Shown here: piece by piece, positions 52,541 to 64,000 of the stretch | How the letters are laid out: every line of letters begins with the position of its first letter | Position numbering within the stretch: the first letter of the stretch is position 1 | NCBI RefSeq assembly: GCF_014196635.1 | Contig: NZ_JACIEB010000003.1 | Location: 1 to 64,000 of the forward strand | From: Sphingobium fontiphilum | GTDB taxonomy: Bacteria > Pseudomonadota > Alphaproteobacteria > Sphingomonadales > Sphingomonadaceae | Direction of reading: 5' to 3' | DNA: 64,000 nt | The notes under the pieces: model-generated | What the model was told of the DNA's origin: nothing | Database searches by the model: none | The model's input: the letters and a program-made list of their open reading frames with translations, nothing else | Position numbers and translations under genes: made by a program

Positions 52541-52864
52541 TCAATAGCGCCGGCTCGTCACCTTCGCCGTGCCGTCGGGCAATATCTCGATCAGGTGGGC
52601 GGTGTCGTTGTTGCACTGGGCTTTCCAGCCCTTCACGCCGTGGCGCACTTCGGCGCGGGTGGAGGCGGTGACGGCGGGGCAGGCCATGCCGGACGCGCGG
52701 ATCGCCTTTTCGAATACGCCATTGCGGGTCGCATCGTCCAGCTTCGCCACGGCCAGCGCAGCGCCGGCTTCGGGCGCCTGGCTGTCGACTGCGGTGACAT
52801 CGCCATTCGTCTCGCCACAGGCGGCAAGGCCCAGCAACGCCACCAGCATCCATCTATTCCGCAT
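52541..52864 (-). CDS. Small lipoprotein of unknown function
   Basis: 107 residues. Lipoprotein signal MRNRWMLVALLGLAACGE with lipidated Cys about residue 16. The C-terminal about 50 residues (ASGMACPAVTAST, GWKAQCNNDTAHLIEILPDGTAKV) hold two Cys and predicted beta-strands, seen in many small sphingomonad envelope proteins. GGGGTGG precedes the ATG. Divergent from the methyltransferase gene, sharing a 186-bp control region. Confidence 0.72.
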   Translation of the reverse strand: MRNRWMLVALLGLAACGETNGDVTAVDSQAPEAGAALAVAKLDDATRNGVFEKAIRASGMACPAVTASTRAEVRHGVKGWKAQCNNDTAHLIEILPDGTAKVTSRRY

Positions 52865-53050
52865 GTCCACCCCGCACTCATTCCGACTTCGCACCGCATA
52901 TAGGGGTTCGGATGGCCATAAGAAACAGCGCGCAGACCACGATGTTCGACAAAGGCGCCATGACGGTCGACCGACGACGGCTCGCGTCCTTGCCGTCGCC
53001 GCGCACCAGGCGCAGCATCGCGGCGTCTTTCCGACCCGGAGAAAACGCTC

Positions 53051-53815
53051 ATGCGCCCCATGCTGACCGGCCTGTTCCCTGCCCTTGCCCTCGCGGCCGC
53101 ACTGCCCCTGGCGGCGCAGGCGCAGACCCCCGCCGACTTCGCCGCCGCCGTGGCCAGTCCGTCGCGCCCGGCGGATGCGCGCGCGCTGGACGAGAGCCGC
53201 AAGCCCGCCGAAGTCCTCGCCTTCCTGGGATTGAAAGCGGGGGACAAGGCCGGCGACATCATGACCGGATCGGGCTATTGGGCGGAAATCATGGCCCCGA
53301 TCGTCGGGCCGGCCGGCAAGGTCACCGGCTATGAACCGCAACAATTTTATGCGACGCCGGACGAGCTGAAAATATGGGACGCGCTGGTCGCGCGCGTGCC
53401 ATCGGTCGAATGGAAACGCTACCCGTTCGAAGCCTTCGCCGCCACGCCCGACAGCCTGGATTTCGCCATCATCAACCTGTCCTATCACGACCTCTACTGG
53501 CAGTCGGAAAAATATAAAATTCCCCGCACAGATCCCGACGCCTTCCTTACCGCGCTTTACAAGGCAACGAAGAAGGGCGGCGTGGTCGGCATCATCGACC
53601 ATGTCGGCCTGCCCGGCGACACCCGCGCCACGGTCGACAGCGTCCACCGCATCGACCCTAAGGTGGTGAAGGCCGATTTCGAGCGCGCGGGGTTCACTCT
53701 GGTCGCGACCAGCGACATGCTCGCCAATCCGGCCGACGATCATGCGAAACTGGTGTTCGATCCCGCCATTCGCGGCAAGACCGACCGTTTCGTCTATAAA
53801 TTCGTGAAGGAATAG
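53051..53815 (+). CDS. Exported predicted methyltransferase (COG4798-like)
   Basis: 254 residues. An N-terminal signal peptide (LFPALALAAALPLAAQAQT) indicates periplasmic location, unusual for a SAM enzyme but typical of this family. The Rossmann-like core has AGDIMTGSGYWAEIMAPIVGPAGKVTGYEP and later VVGIIDHVGLPGD. Motif I is degenerate compared with canonical DxGxGxG, so methyl transfer is uncertain. The substrate is unknown. Confidence 0.8.
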   Translation: MRPMLTGLFPALALAAALPLAAQAQTPADFAAAVASPSRPADARALDESRKPAEVLAFLGLKAGDKAGDIMTGSGYWAEIMAPIVGPAGKVTGYEPQQFYATPDELKIWDALVARVPSVEWKRYPFEAFAATPDSLDFAIINLSYHDLYWQSEKYKIPRTDPDAFLTALYKATKKGGVVGIIDHVGLPGDTRATVDSVHRIDPKVVKADFERAGFTLVATSDMLANPADDHAKLVFDPAIRGKTDRFVYKFVKE

Positions 53816-53818
53816 GGA

Positions 53819-54229
53819 TCATTCCCCACCCGACGGCCGGGGCGCCAGCCGCGAACTTTCGAGCAGCGGCAGCCCGCCCTCGGTCGGCACATAGATCAGC
53901 GACGCCTCCTTCTGGTCGACCGCTTGTATCTGAAGATAGCGCAGATAGCCTTCCGGCCCGCCAAGGCTGTCCTGCAATATCCGGTTGGCGCGCGCCGCCC
54001 CTTCGGCACGAACCACTTCCGCGTCGGCCAGCATCTTGGCGCTCTCCAGCTTGGCCCGCGCCTCCAGCACAGCGATCTGGCGCGACGACTGCGCCTCGGC
54101 CAGCGCCGCGCGCCCGGCCTGTTCCTGGCTATAGACATGATAGGATGGACAACCGAACAACACGCCCGACACAGTGACGAGCATCAGCAGCCCCACGCCC
54201 ATCACACCCGTTCCGCTCAAACGCACCAT
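53819..54229 (-). CDS. Prohibitin/SPFH-tail-like lipoprotein
   Basis: 136 residues from ATG 54229, with AGGGGGG upstream. A hydrophobic N-terminus ends in lipobox-like VLFGC. It is followed by an Ala/Glu/Arg coiled coil (QAGRAALAEAQSSRQIAVLEARAKLESAKMLADAEVV) and GPEGYLRYLQIQAV then SLIYVPTEGGLPLLES. The latter resembles the C-terminal tail of SPFH/prohibitin proteins, but the SPFH domain is absent. It may oligomerise in the envelope. The function is unknown. Confidence 0.65.
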   Translation of the reverse strand: MVRLSGTGVMGVGLLMLVTVSGVLFGCPSYHVYSQEQAGRAALAEAQSSRQIAVLEARAKLESAKMLADAEVVRAEGAARANRILQDSLGGPEGYLRYLQIQAVDQKEASLIYVPTEGGLPLLESSRLAPRPSGGE

Positions 54230-54243
54230 GGTCCCCCCTGCCT

Positions 54244-55257
<1,014 letters not shown>

Positions 55258-55340
55258 TTAAATCGCTGTTAGCCACGCCTAAAGCTTATCGTTTCGCGGC
55301 CGTTATCCATCTCAGTTACCTGTCCAGAAGGAGGCACAAG

Positions 55341-55757
55341 ATGAAGCCCATCAGGATCGTGGTGGTGGACGATTCGCTCACCATTCGCGCGATGATCGAA
55401 ACATTGCTGGAGCGCGACCGGCGCGTGGAAGTGGTGGGCATCGCCCGCAATGGCGAAGAGGCCATCGACCTCGTCAAACTGCACAAGCCCGATGTGGTGA
55501 CGCTGGACATCGCCATGCCCGGCAAGGACGGCATGGCCATATTGGACGACATCATGGCCATCGATCCCTGCCCGGTCATCATGCTGTCCAGCCTGATGCG
55601 CGACGGCGCGCCAATCGTCGCCGAAGCGATGGATCGCGGCGCGGCGGCTTGTTTCAACAAGGCGATGATCGCGCGGGAGGCCGGCCGCTTTATCGCGCTG
55701 GTGAAGGAAGTCGGTCGCCGCCTGACCGCGGTCGAACCGGTCGCCATCGCCGCCTGA
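55341..55757 (+). CDS. Single-domain response regulator (CheY/CheB receiver)
   Basis: 138 residues, only a receiver domain: IRIVVVDDSLTIRAMIETLLE, phospho-Asp in VVTLDIAMPGKDGMAIL, Ser in IMLSSLM, Lys in CFNKAMI. The pattern is closest to receivers of CheB/CheY proteins. AAGGAGG sits just before the ATG. No output domain, so it acts by protein contact, possibly in chemotaxis or motility. The chemoreceptor in this window is 11 kb away. A strong terminator follows. Confidence 0.88.
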   Translation: MKPIRIVVVDDSLTIRAMIETLLERDRRVEVVGIARNGEEAIDLVKLHKPDVVTLDIAMPGKDGMAILDDIMAIDPCPVIMLSSLMRDGAPIVAEAMDRGAAACFNKAMIAREAGRFIALVKEVGRRLTAVEPVAIAA

Positions 55758-55783
55758 TCCCATCGCTCCCGCAAGGGCAGGGC

Positions 55784-55818
55784 AAAACCCGGTTCCGACT
55801 GGCGGAACCGGGCTTTTG
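55784..55818. terminator. Bidirectional terminator between the receiver and GGDEF-EAL genes
   Basis: A 9-bp stem (CCCGGTTCC/GGAACCGGG) with a 7-nt loop is flanked by AAAA on the left and CTTTTG on the right. It can end both convergent transcripts. Confidence 0.85.
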
Positions 55819-55893
55819 TCATTTCATCACAAATTTGTGCGACGGCCGGGCCTCGCCGCAGACGGCGGCGGATGTCTGCACTCCCGTTTTGGA

Positions 55894-58527
55894 TCAGGAA
55901 GCGATGGCCCTGGGCGCCGCCGCATGGCCGCGCAGACGCGACAGGTCGATGGGGCTGATGAACTCCACGCCCATGCGATCGTCGCGCGACCAGCGCGCCC
56001 GCGCGTTCACGGTCAGGCCGTCGGTCAGTTCCATCGAGAACATCGTGTCGACGGGCACATTCCACAGCCCCTCGATCAGGGCGCCGGTGGCGGAAATGTT
56101 GCGAACCTTGCCATGATACACATGACCGTCGTGCAACACGGCGATGCTACGCAACATGGTCTTGCGTTCCGGTCGGCTGGACTTGAAACCTTCGGCCTGC
56201 GCCATGACACCGACCGAACGCTGCCTTGCCAGCACATCCGCCGCGACCATTGGACGGCCATAGATATAGCCCTGGATATGGCTGCATCCCAACTGCCGGA
56301 TCAGGTCGAGTTCGTCGCGCGTCTCCGCGCCCTCGGCGGTCGTGTCCATGCCCAGCGCTTCGGCGAGGCTGACGATCGCCTTGATGATCGCGCTGTTGCG
56401 GCTGCCCTTGATCGCGGCGCCGCGCACGAAGCTCTGGTCGATCTTGATCTTGTCGAACGGCGCCTTCTTCAGATAGCCGAGCGAGGAATAGCCGGTGCCG
56501 AAATCATCAAGGGCCAGACGGACGCCCAGCGCCTTGAGTTTGGTGAACATGGCGTCGGTATCAGCGCCGTCGTTCAGGAACACGCTTTCGGTAATTTCCA
56601 GTTCCAGCCGCTCGGGCGCAAGCTGGGCGCCGGCAAGGGCGCTCATTACCATCGACGGGAATGCCTGATTGGCGAACTGGATCGGCGATACGTTCACCGC
56701 CACGCGAACATCCTCCACCCATTGGGCGGCGTCGCGGCAGGCGGTCCGCATCACCCACTCGCCGATCTGGGCGATCAGGCCGCCATCCTCCGCGATCGGG
56801 ATGAACAACGCAGGCGAAATCGGGCCGCGCACGGGATGGGTCCAGCGCAACAGCACCTCATAACCCGTGACCTTTTCGGTGCGTGAGCTGACCACCGGCT
56901 GATAGACAAGGTGCAGGCCGCCCGCCGCCAGCGCGTGGCGCAGATCCTCTTCCAACTGACGCCGATCTTCGGCGTCTGCGTGCATTTCGGGCGAGTAAAA
57001 GCGATGGACGCCGCGCCCGTCACCCTTGGCAGCGTAGAGCGCAAGGTCGGCGTTGCGGATCAGGGCGTCCGACGTCACGCCATCGCGCGGGCAGCAGGAA
57101 ATGCCGATCGACACGCCGATGACTACCGGGTTGCCCTCGATCGTGTAGGGCTGGGACACATTGGATATGATGGTCTGCGCCAACTCGCTCAAGAAGCCGT
57201 TTTCGTGGTGACCTGGCAAGATGATCTTGAACTCGTCGCCGCCCTGACGGCCCACCAGCCCCTTGTCGCCCACCACGCGCTGCAGACGCTGGCTGACCTG
57301 GCGCAACAGCGCGTCGCCCGCCGGATGGCCCAATGTGTCGTTCACCGTCTTGAATCGGTCAAGGTCGAGCATCATCAGGACGCATTCGCCCGGCTGACCG
57401 CGCGACCCCGCCACCGCCTGTTCCAGCGAACGCAGCATGTGGACGCGGTTGGCAAGGCCGGTCAGCGAGTCATATTGCGCGAGCCGCGTCACTTCCGCCT
57501 GGCTGCGGCGCATTTCGGTCAGGTCGGTGCCGTTGCCGCGAAAGCCGTAAAACTGGCCATAATCGTTGAACACCGGCTGGCCCGATATCGACCACCAGCG
57601 TTCCTCTTGCGACAGGGCCGCGCGCACGGCGATGTCGGCAAAGGCGGTGCGGGCCGACAGGTGAAAGCCCAATGTGCGTTCGCCATCACCTTGCCGCTTG
57701 TCGCCGGACAGAACGATCTCGGTAATCGGCCGCCCGATCACCTCATCCGCCCTGATGCCCAGCGAGGCGATCAACGTGTCGGACAGGTAAATCAGGCAGC
57801 CGTTGCGATCGGTTTCCCAGAACCAGCCCCGCCCCGACTTTTCATATTCGTGCAGCAACCGGTCGGACCGCATGCTGCGCAGTTCATGGCTATGCTGCTC
57901 CACGGCGCGCCTGCGATCCGTTCCGACCTGGCGGACGGTGGCGATGCCGATGACCAATGCGGTGCTGACCAGCAAGCTCAGTTGAGTCGCGGTCGGCGAA
58001 TAATAGCTCGAAACCAACAGCGCGCCGACGCAATAGGCCAGCGTCAGAACCCGGCGATCCCCCAATATACAGGCGGCCAGCAACGCAACGGCCATTTCCG
58101 GCGCCAGCACATAGAGCGCATGGCGGCTGGTTTCGATCGGCAAACTGTTGATCCACAGGCCAAAGCTGGCGCCCGACAACAGCATCAGCGGCAGGATGGC
58201 GCGCATCTGCACATGGGGCAGCATATGGCGGAACAGAGCCAGGCGCGGCAACAGCATGATGGCCCCGTCGATCATCAGCAACGCGATGGCGATGGCGATG
58301 CCCGTCGTCTGGGTCAGCGCCGCGGACGCCCCGAGCATCAGACTGATGCACAATTTGACGATCAGGACCATCGGCCACACCATGGCGATCCCGCGCAGCG
58401 CGTCGGTGATCCAGCTCGTGGCGACCTCCACGCCCCCATCGGCAAGTCCCAAAAGAGCCATCAATCCCGTGGAACGGGGTGTATCTTCAACAATATGGGC
58501 GCGAAGCGGGGACATGTATTCCGACAT
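55894..58527 (-). CDS. Membrane PAS-GGDEF-EAL-PilZ c-di-GMP signalling protein
   Basis: 877 residues from ATG 58527 (MSEYMSPLRAHIVED). Five or six TM helices (about 35-200). A PAS domain (about 245-370) with SGRGWFWETDRNGCLIYLSD. A GGDEF domain with RQGGDEFKIIL but no RxxD I-site. An EAL-type domain with YEVLLRW, ELEITESVF, DDFGTGYSSLGYLK and KIDQSFV, so the phosphodiesterase site looks complete. A C-terminal PilZ domain (NISATGALIEG) for c-di-GMP binding. Making or degrading c-di-GMP and sensing it in one chain is notable. The frame stays open to 60156 but that part is antisense to the reductase gene. Confidence 0.88.
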   Translation of the reverse strand: MSEYMSPLRAHIVEDTPRSTGLMALLGLADGGVEVATSWITDALRGIAMVWPMVLIVKLCISLMLGASAALTQTTGIAIAIALLMIDGAIMLLPRLALFRHMLPHVQMRAILPLMLLSGASFGLWINSLPIETSRHALYVLAPEMAVALLAACILGDRRVLTLAYCVGALLVSSYYSPTATQLSLLVSTALVIGIATVRQVGTDRRRAVEQHSHELRSMRSDRLLHEYEKSGRGWFWETDRNGCLIYLSDTLIASLGIRADEVIGRPITEIVLSGDKRQGDGERTLGFHLSARTAFADIAVRAALSQEERWWSISGQPVFNDYGQFYGFRGNGTDLTEMRRSQAEVTRLAQYDSLTGLANRVHMLRSLEQAVAGSRGQPGECVLMMLDLDRFKTVNDTLGHPAGDALLRQVSQRLQRVVGDKGLVGRQGGDEFKIILPGHHENGFLSELAQTIISNVSQPYTIEGNPVVIGVSIGISCCPRDGVTSDALIRNADLALYAAKGDGRGVHRFYSPEMHADAEDRRQLEEDLRHALAAGGLHLVYQPVVSSRTEKVTGYEVLLRWTHPVRGPISPALFIPIAEDGGLIAQIGEWVMRTACRDAAQWVEDVRVAVNVSPIQFANQAFPSMVMSALAGAQLAPERLELEITESVFLNDGADTDAMFTKLKALGVRLALDDFGTGYSSLGYLKKAPFDKIKIDQSFVRGAAIKGSRNSAIIKAIVSLAEALGMDTTAEGAETRDELDLIRQLGCSHIQGYIYGRPMVAADVLARQRSVGVMAQAEGFKSSRPERKTMLRSIAVLHDGHVYHGKVRNISATGALIEGLWNVPVDTMFSMELTDGLTVNARARWSRDDRMGVEFISPIDLSRLRGHAAAPRAIAS

Positions 58528-58659
58528 GCCGCCAAAAATTTGAAATATCCTTACCGGCACAGGAACGACGAAGGTCTTGCATCCGTTCTGGATGAGCATA
58601 GCATGGCGCAACAAGGCAAAAGATTGCCATGATAGGCGCCCCGAAAGTGGAGGCAGAGG

Positions 58660-59964
58660 ATGCGACATATCGCGATCGTGGGATCGGGTCCGGCCGGTTA
58701 CTACACGGCTGAAGCCTGTTTGAGAATGTGGGACAAGGACGTCCGGATCGACATGATCGACCGTATGCCCGTGCCCTTCGGGCTGTTGCGATCCGGCGTC
58801 GCGCCCGACCATCAGGCGATCAAGCGCGTGGCGCGCGATTTTGAACAAGTGGCGATGACCGATCAGGTCCGCTTCGTCGGCCATGTGACGGTGGGACAGG
58901 ACATCGACGTCGCTGAAATCCTGGAACTTTATGACGCCGTGGTTATCGCTACGGGCGCGCCGCAGGATCGGCCCCTGGGCATCCCCGGCGCGGACCTGCC
59001 CGGCGTGGTCGGCAGTGCGGCCTTTTTTGGCTGGTATAACGGCCATCCTGAACAGGCGGGTCTCAATCCCCCCCTGTCGGGCAGCGCCGTGCTGATCGGC
59101 AACGGCAATGTCGCTTCCGACGTGGCGCGGGTTCTGGCCAAGACTCCGGTCGAGCTGGCGGGCAGCGACATGGCCGCCCATGCGCGGGAGGCGCTGGGTC
59201 GCGAGCGGCCGTCCCATATCGTCATCGCCGGTCGTCGCGGTCCGCACCAGATGACGATGACAGCGCGCGAACTGGGCGAGATTGCGGACCTGAAGGGCGC
59301 GGTGGCGCATGTCGACCGTGCCGACCTGCCGCCCGTTTCGGCCGACAGCGGGCTGGCTGCCGGACCGCGCAAGGCGATGAACATGCTGCGCGCCATGGCC
59401 GCCCTGCCCCGTGGCGAAGCGCCGGTCGAAATCGACTTCCGCTTCTTTTCCCGCCCCATCGCGATCGAGGGCAATGGCCGTGTGGAGCGGGTGTTGTTCG
59501 AGCGGACAAAGGTCGACGCCCACGGACAGGCGGTAGGGGTGGGCGAAATCCACGCCGAACCGGCCAGCCTGGTGGTCAGTTGCATCGGTTATCGCACACC
59601 GCCAATCGCCGGGGTGCCCTATGACGCCGGGCTTGGCCGCTTCGCCAGTCAGGACGGGCGTATGGGCGATGGGCTTTACTGCGTCGGCTGGGCGCGGCGT
59701 GGGCCGACCGGCACCATCGGCGCCAACCGGCCCGATGGTTACCGCATCGCGGAATTGATCGGGCAGGATGTGCCGGGCGGTTCTGGCAAGGAAGGCCGGG
59801 CCGGGCTGGATCGGTTGCTGGCGGCGCGCGGCGTCGATCTGGTCACTTTCCGCGATTGGCAGAATATCGACCGGCTGGAGCGCGAACATGCGCGCGCGGG
59901 CGCTCCGCGCGAGAAAATCATTGCGGTGGACGAGATGATGGCGGCCGCCCATATGGTCGGCTGA
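58660..59964 (+). CDS. FAD-dependent ferredoxin--NADP reductase (adrenodoxin reductase/FprA type)
   Basis: 434 residues. FAD-binding Rossmann motif at the N-terminus VGSGPAGYYTAEACL. A second dinucleotide motif, IGNGNVASDVARVL, binds NADPH. The conserved segment RRGPTGTIGANRPDG is near the end of the catalytic core, and SGVAPDHQAIKRV is also typical. It passes electrons between NADPH and ferredoxins, for cytochrome P450s, Rieske oxygenases or Fe-S assembly. Divergent from the c-di-GMP gene; a terminator follows. Confidence 0.92.
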   Translation: MRHIAIVGSGPAGYYTAEACLRMWDKDVRIDMIDRMPVPFGLLRSGVAPDHQAIKRVARDFEQVAMTDQVRFVGHVTVGQDIDVAEILELYDAVVIATGAPQDRPLGIPGADLPGVVGSAAFFGWYNGHPEQAGLNPPLSGSAVLIGNGNVASDVARVLAKTPVELAGSDMAAHAREALGRERPSHIVIAGRRGPHQMTMTARELGEIADLKGAVAHVDRADLPPVSADSGLAAGPRKAMNMLRAMAALPRGEAPVEIDFRFFSRPIAIEGNGRVERVLFERTKVDAHGQAVGVGEIHAEPASLVVSCIGYRTPPIAGVPYDAGLGRFASQDGRMGDGLYCVGWARRGPTGTIGANRPDGYRIAELIGQDVPGGSGKEGRAGLDRLLAARGVDLVTFRDWQNIDRLEREHARAGAPREKIIAVDEMMAAAHMVG

Positions 59965-59981
59965 ACCGCAATCGCCAAACA

Positions 59982-60020
59982 AAAAGAGGCCCGCCGGGCG
60001 CATTCCGGCGGGCCTCTTTT
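59982..60020. terminator. Bidirectional terminator between the reductase gene and rpoC
   Basis: AAAAGAGGCCCGCCGG pairs with CCGGCGGGCCTCTTTT, a 16-bp perfect inverted repeat around a 7-nt loop. It has U runs in both directions and lies 38 bp past the rpoC stop. Confidence 0.95.
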
Positions 60021-60058
60021 GTGCGCGGTGCGGGCAGGGCTGGCCCTGCCCGTTCGGA

Positions 60059-64000
<3,942 letters not shown>

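Overview
The window reads as chromosome of a high-GC alphaproteobacterium of the Sphingomonadaceae, most like Sphingobium or Sphingomonas. The strongest clue is a close relative of the PhoK alkaline phosphatase described from Sphingomonas. Supporting clues are the alphaproteobacterial style of LexA box, a TorF-type porin, a UbiK-like factor and a short PspC, together with strongly GC-biased third codon positions. Gene starts were adjusted where a ribosome binding site or family length favoured another codon. Family names come from motif recognition by eye, without database searches.

Layout. 1-1650 is an accessory scar: two tandem toxin/immunity modules of the contact-dependent (CdiA C-terminal) kind without the large CdiA body, and a decayed REP-associated transposase start. 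1654-12898 holds housekeeping genes: glmU-glmS on the minus strand with a hairpin-rich spacer, gph and a crotonase, a Uup-type ABC-F ATPase, a SIMPL protein, tRNA-Gln, a MarR regulator, a lipoprotein, proC, YbjN, UbiK and TspO. 12924-19956 holds an RND efflux pair, tlyA and a DsbD-like protein. 20036-26206 looks like a phosphate-responsive block: phoK, a kinase/regulator pair, a phosphate-selective porin behind an 11-bp-periodic Pho-box-like repeat, and a TorF porin.

26536-33355 contains a carbonic anhydrase-SulP operon (probable bicarbonate uptake), an orphan response regulator with a degraded receiver, a DnaQ-like exonuclease, two paralogous CHAP hydrolases and recF. 33420-47353 is a mixed stretch of lipoproteins, VOC protein, peroxiredoxin, dienelactone hydrolase, a sigma54-type promoter before a 34-aa peptide and PspC, a 32-aa peptide behind tandem 15-mers, DUF72, peptidyl-prolyl isomerase, exoribonuclease, class I fumarase, DUF3667, a soluble chemoreceptor, an MBL hydrolase and a MASE1-GGDEF cyclase. 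47497-52533 contains the most striking locus: an alphaproteobacterial LexA box (GTTC-N7-GTTC) in front of a LysM/non-specific-endonuclease toxin, its DUF600-like immunity gene and then uvrB, all in one direction, followed by a higBA pair. 52541-64000 ends with a methyltransferase, a proline iminopeptidase broken by one stop codon, a CheY-like protein, a PAS-GGDEF-EAL-PilZ protein, a ferredoxin reductase and the 3' part of rpoC.

Together this is mostly core genome with two toxin/immunity islands, one type II toxin-antitoxin pair and several regulatory sites that tie neighbouring genes to phosphate, DNA damage and envelope stress.
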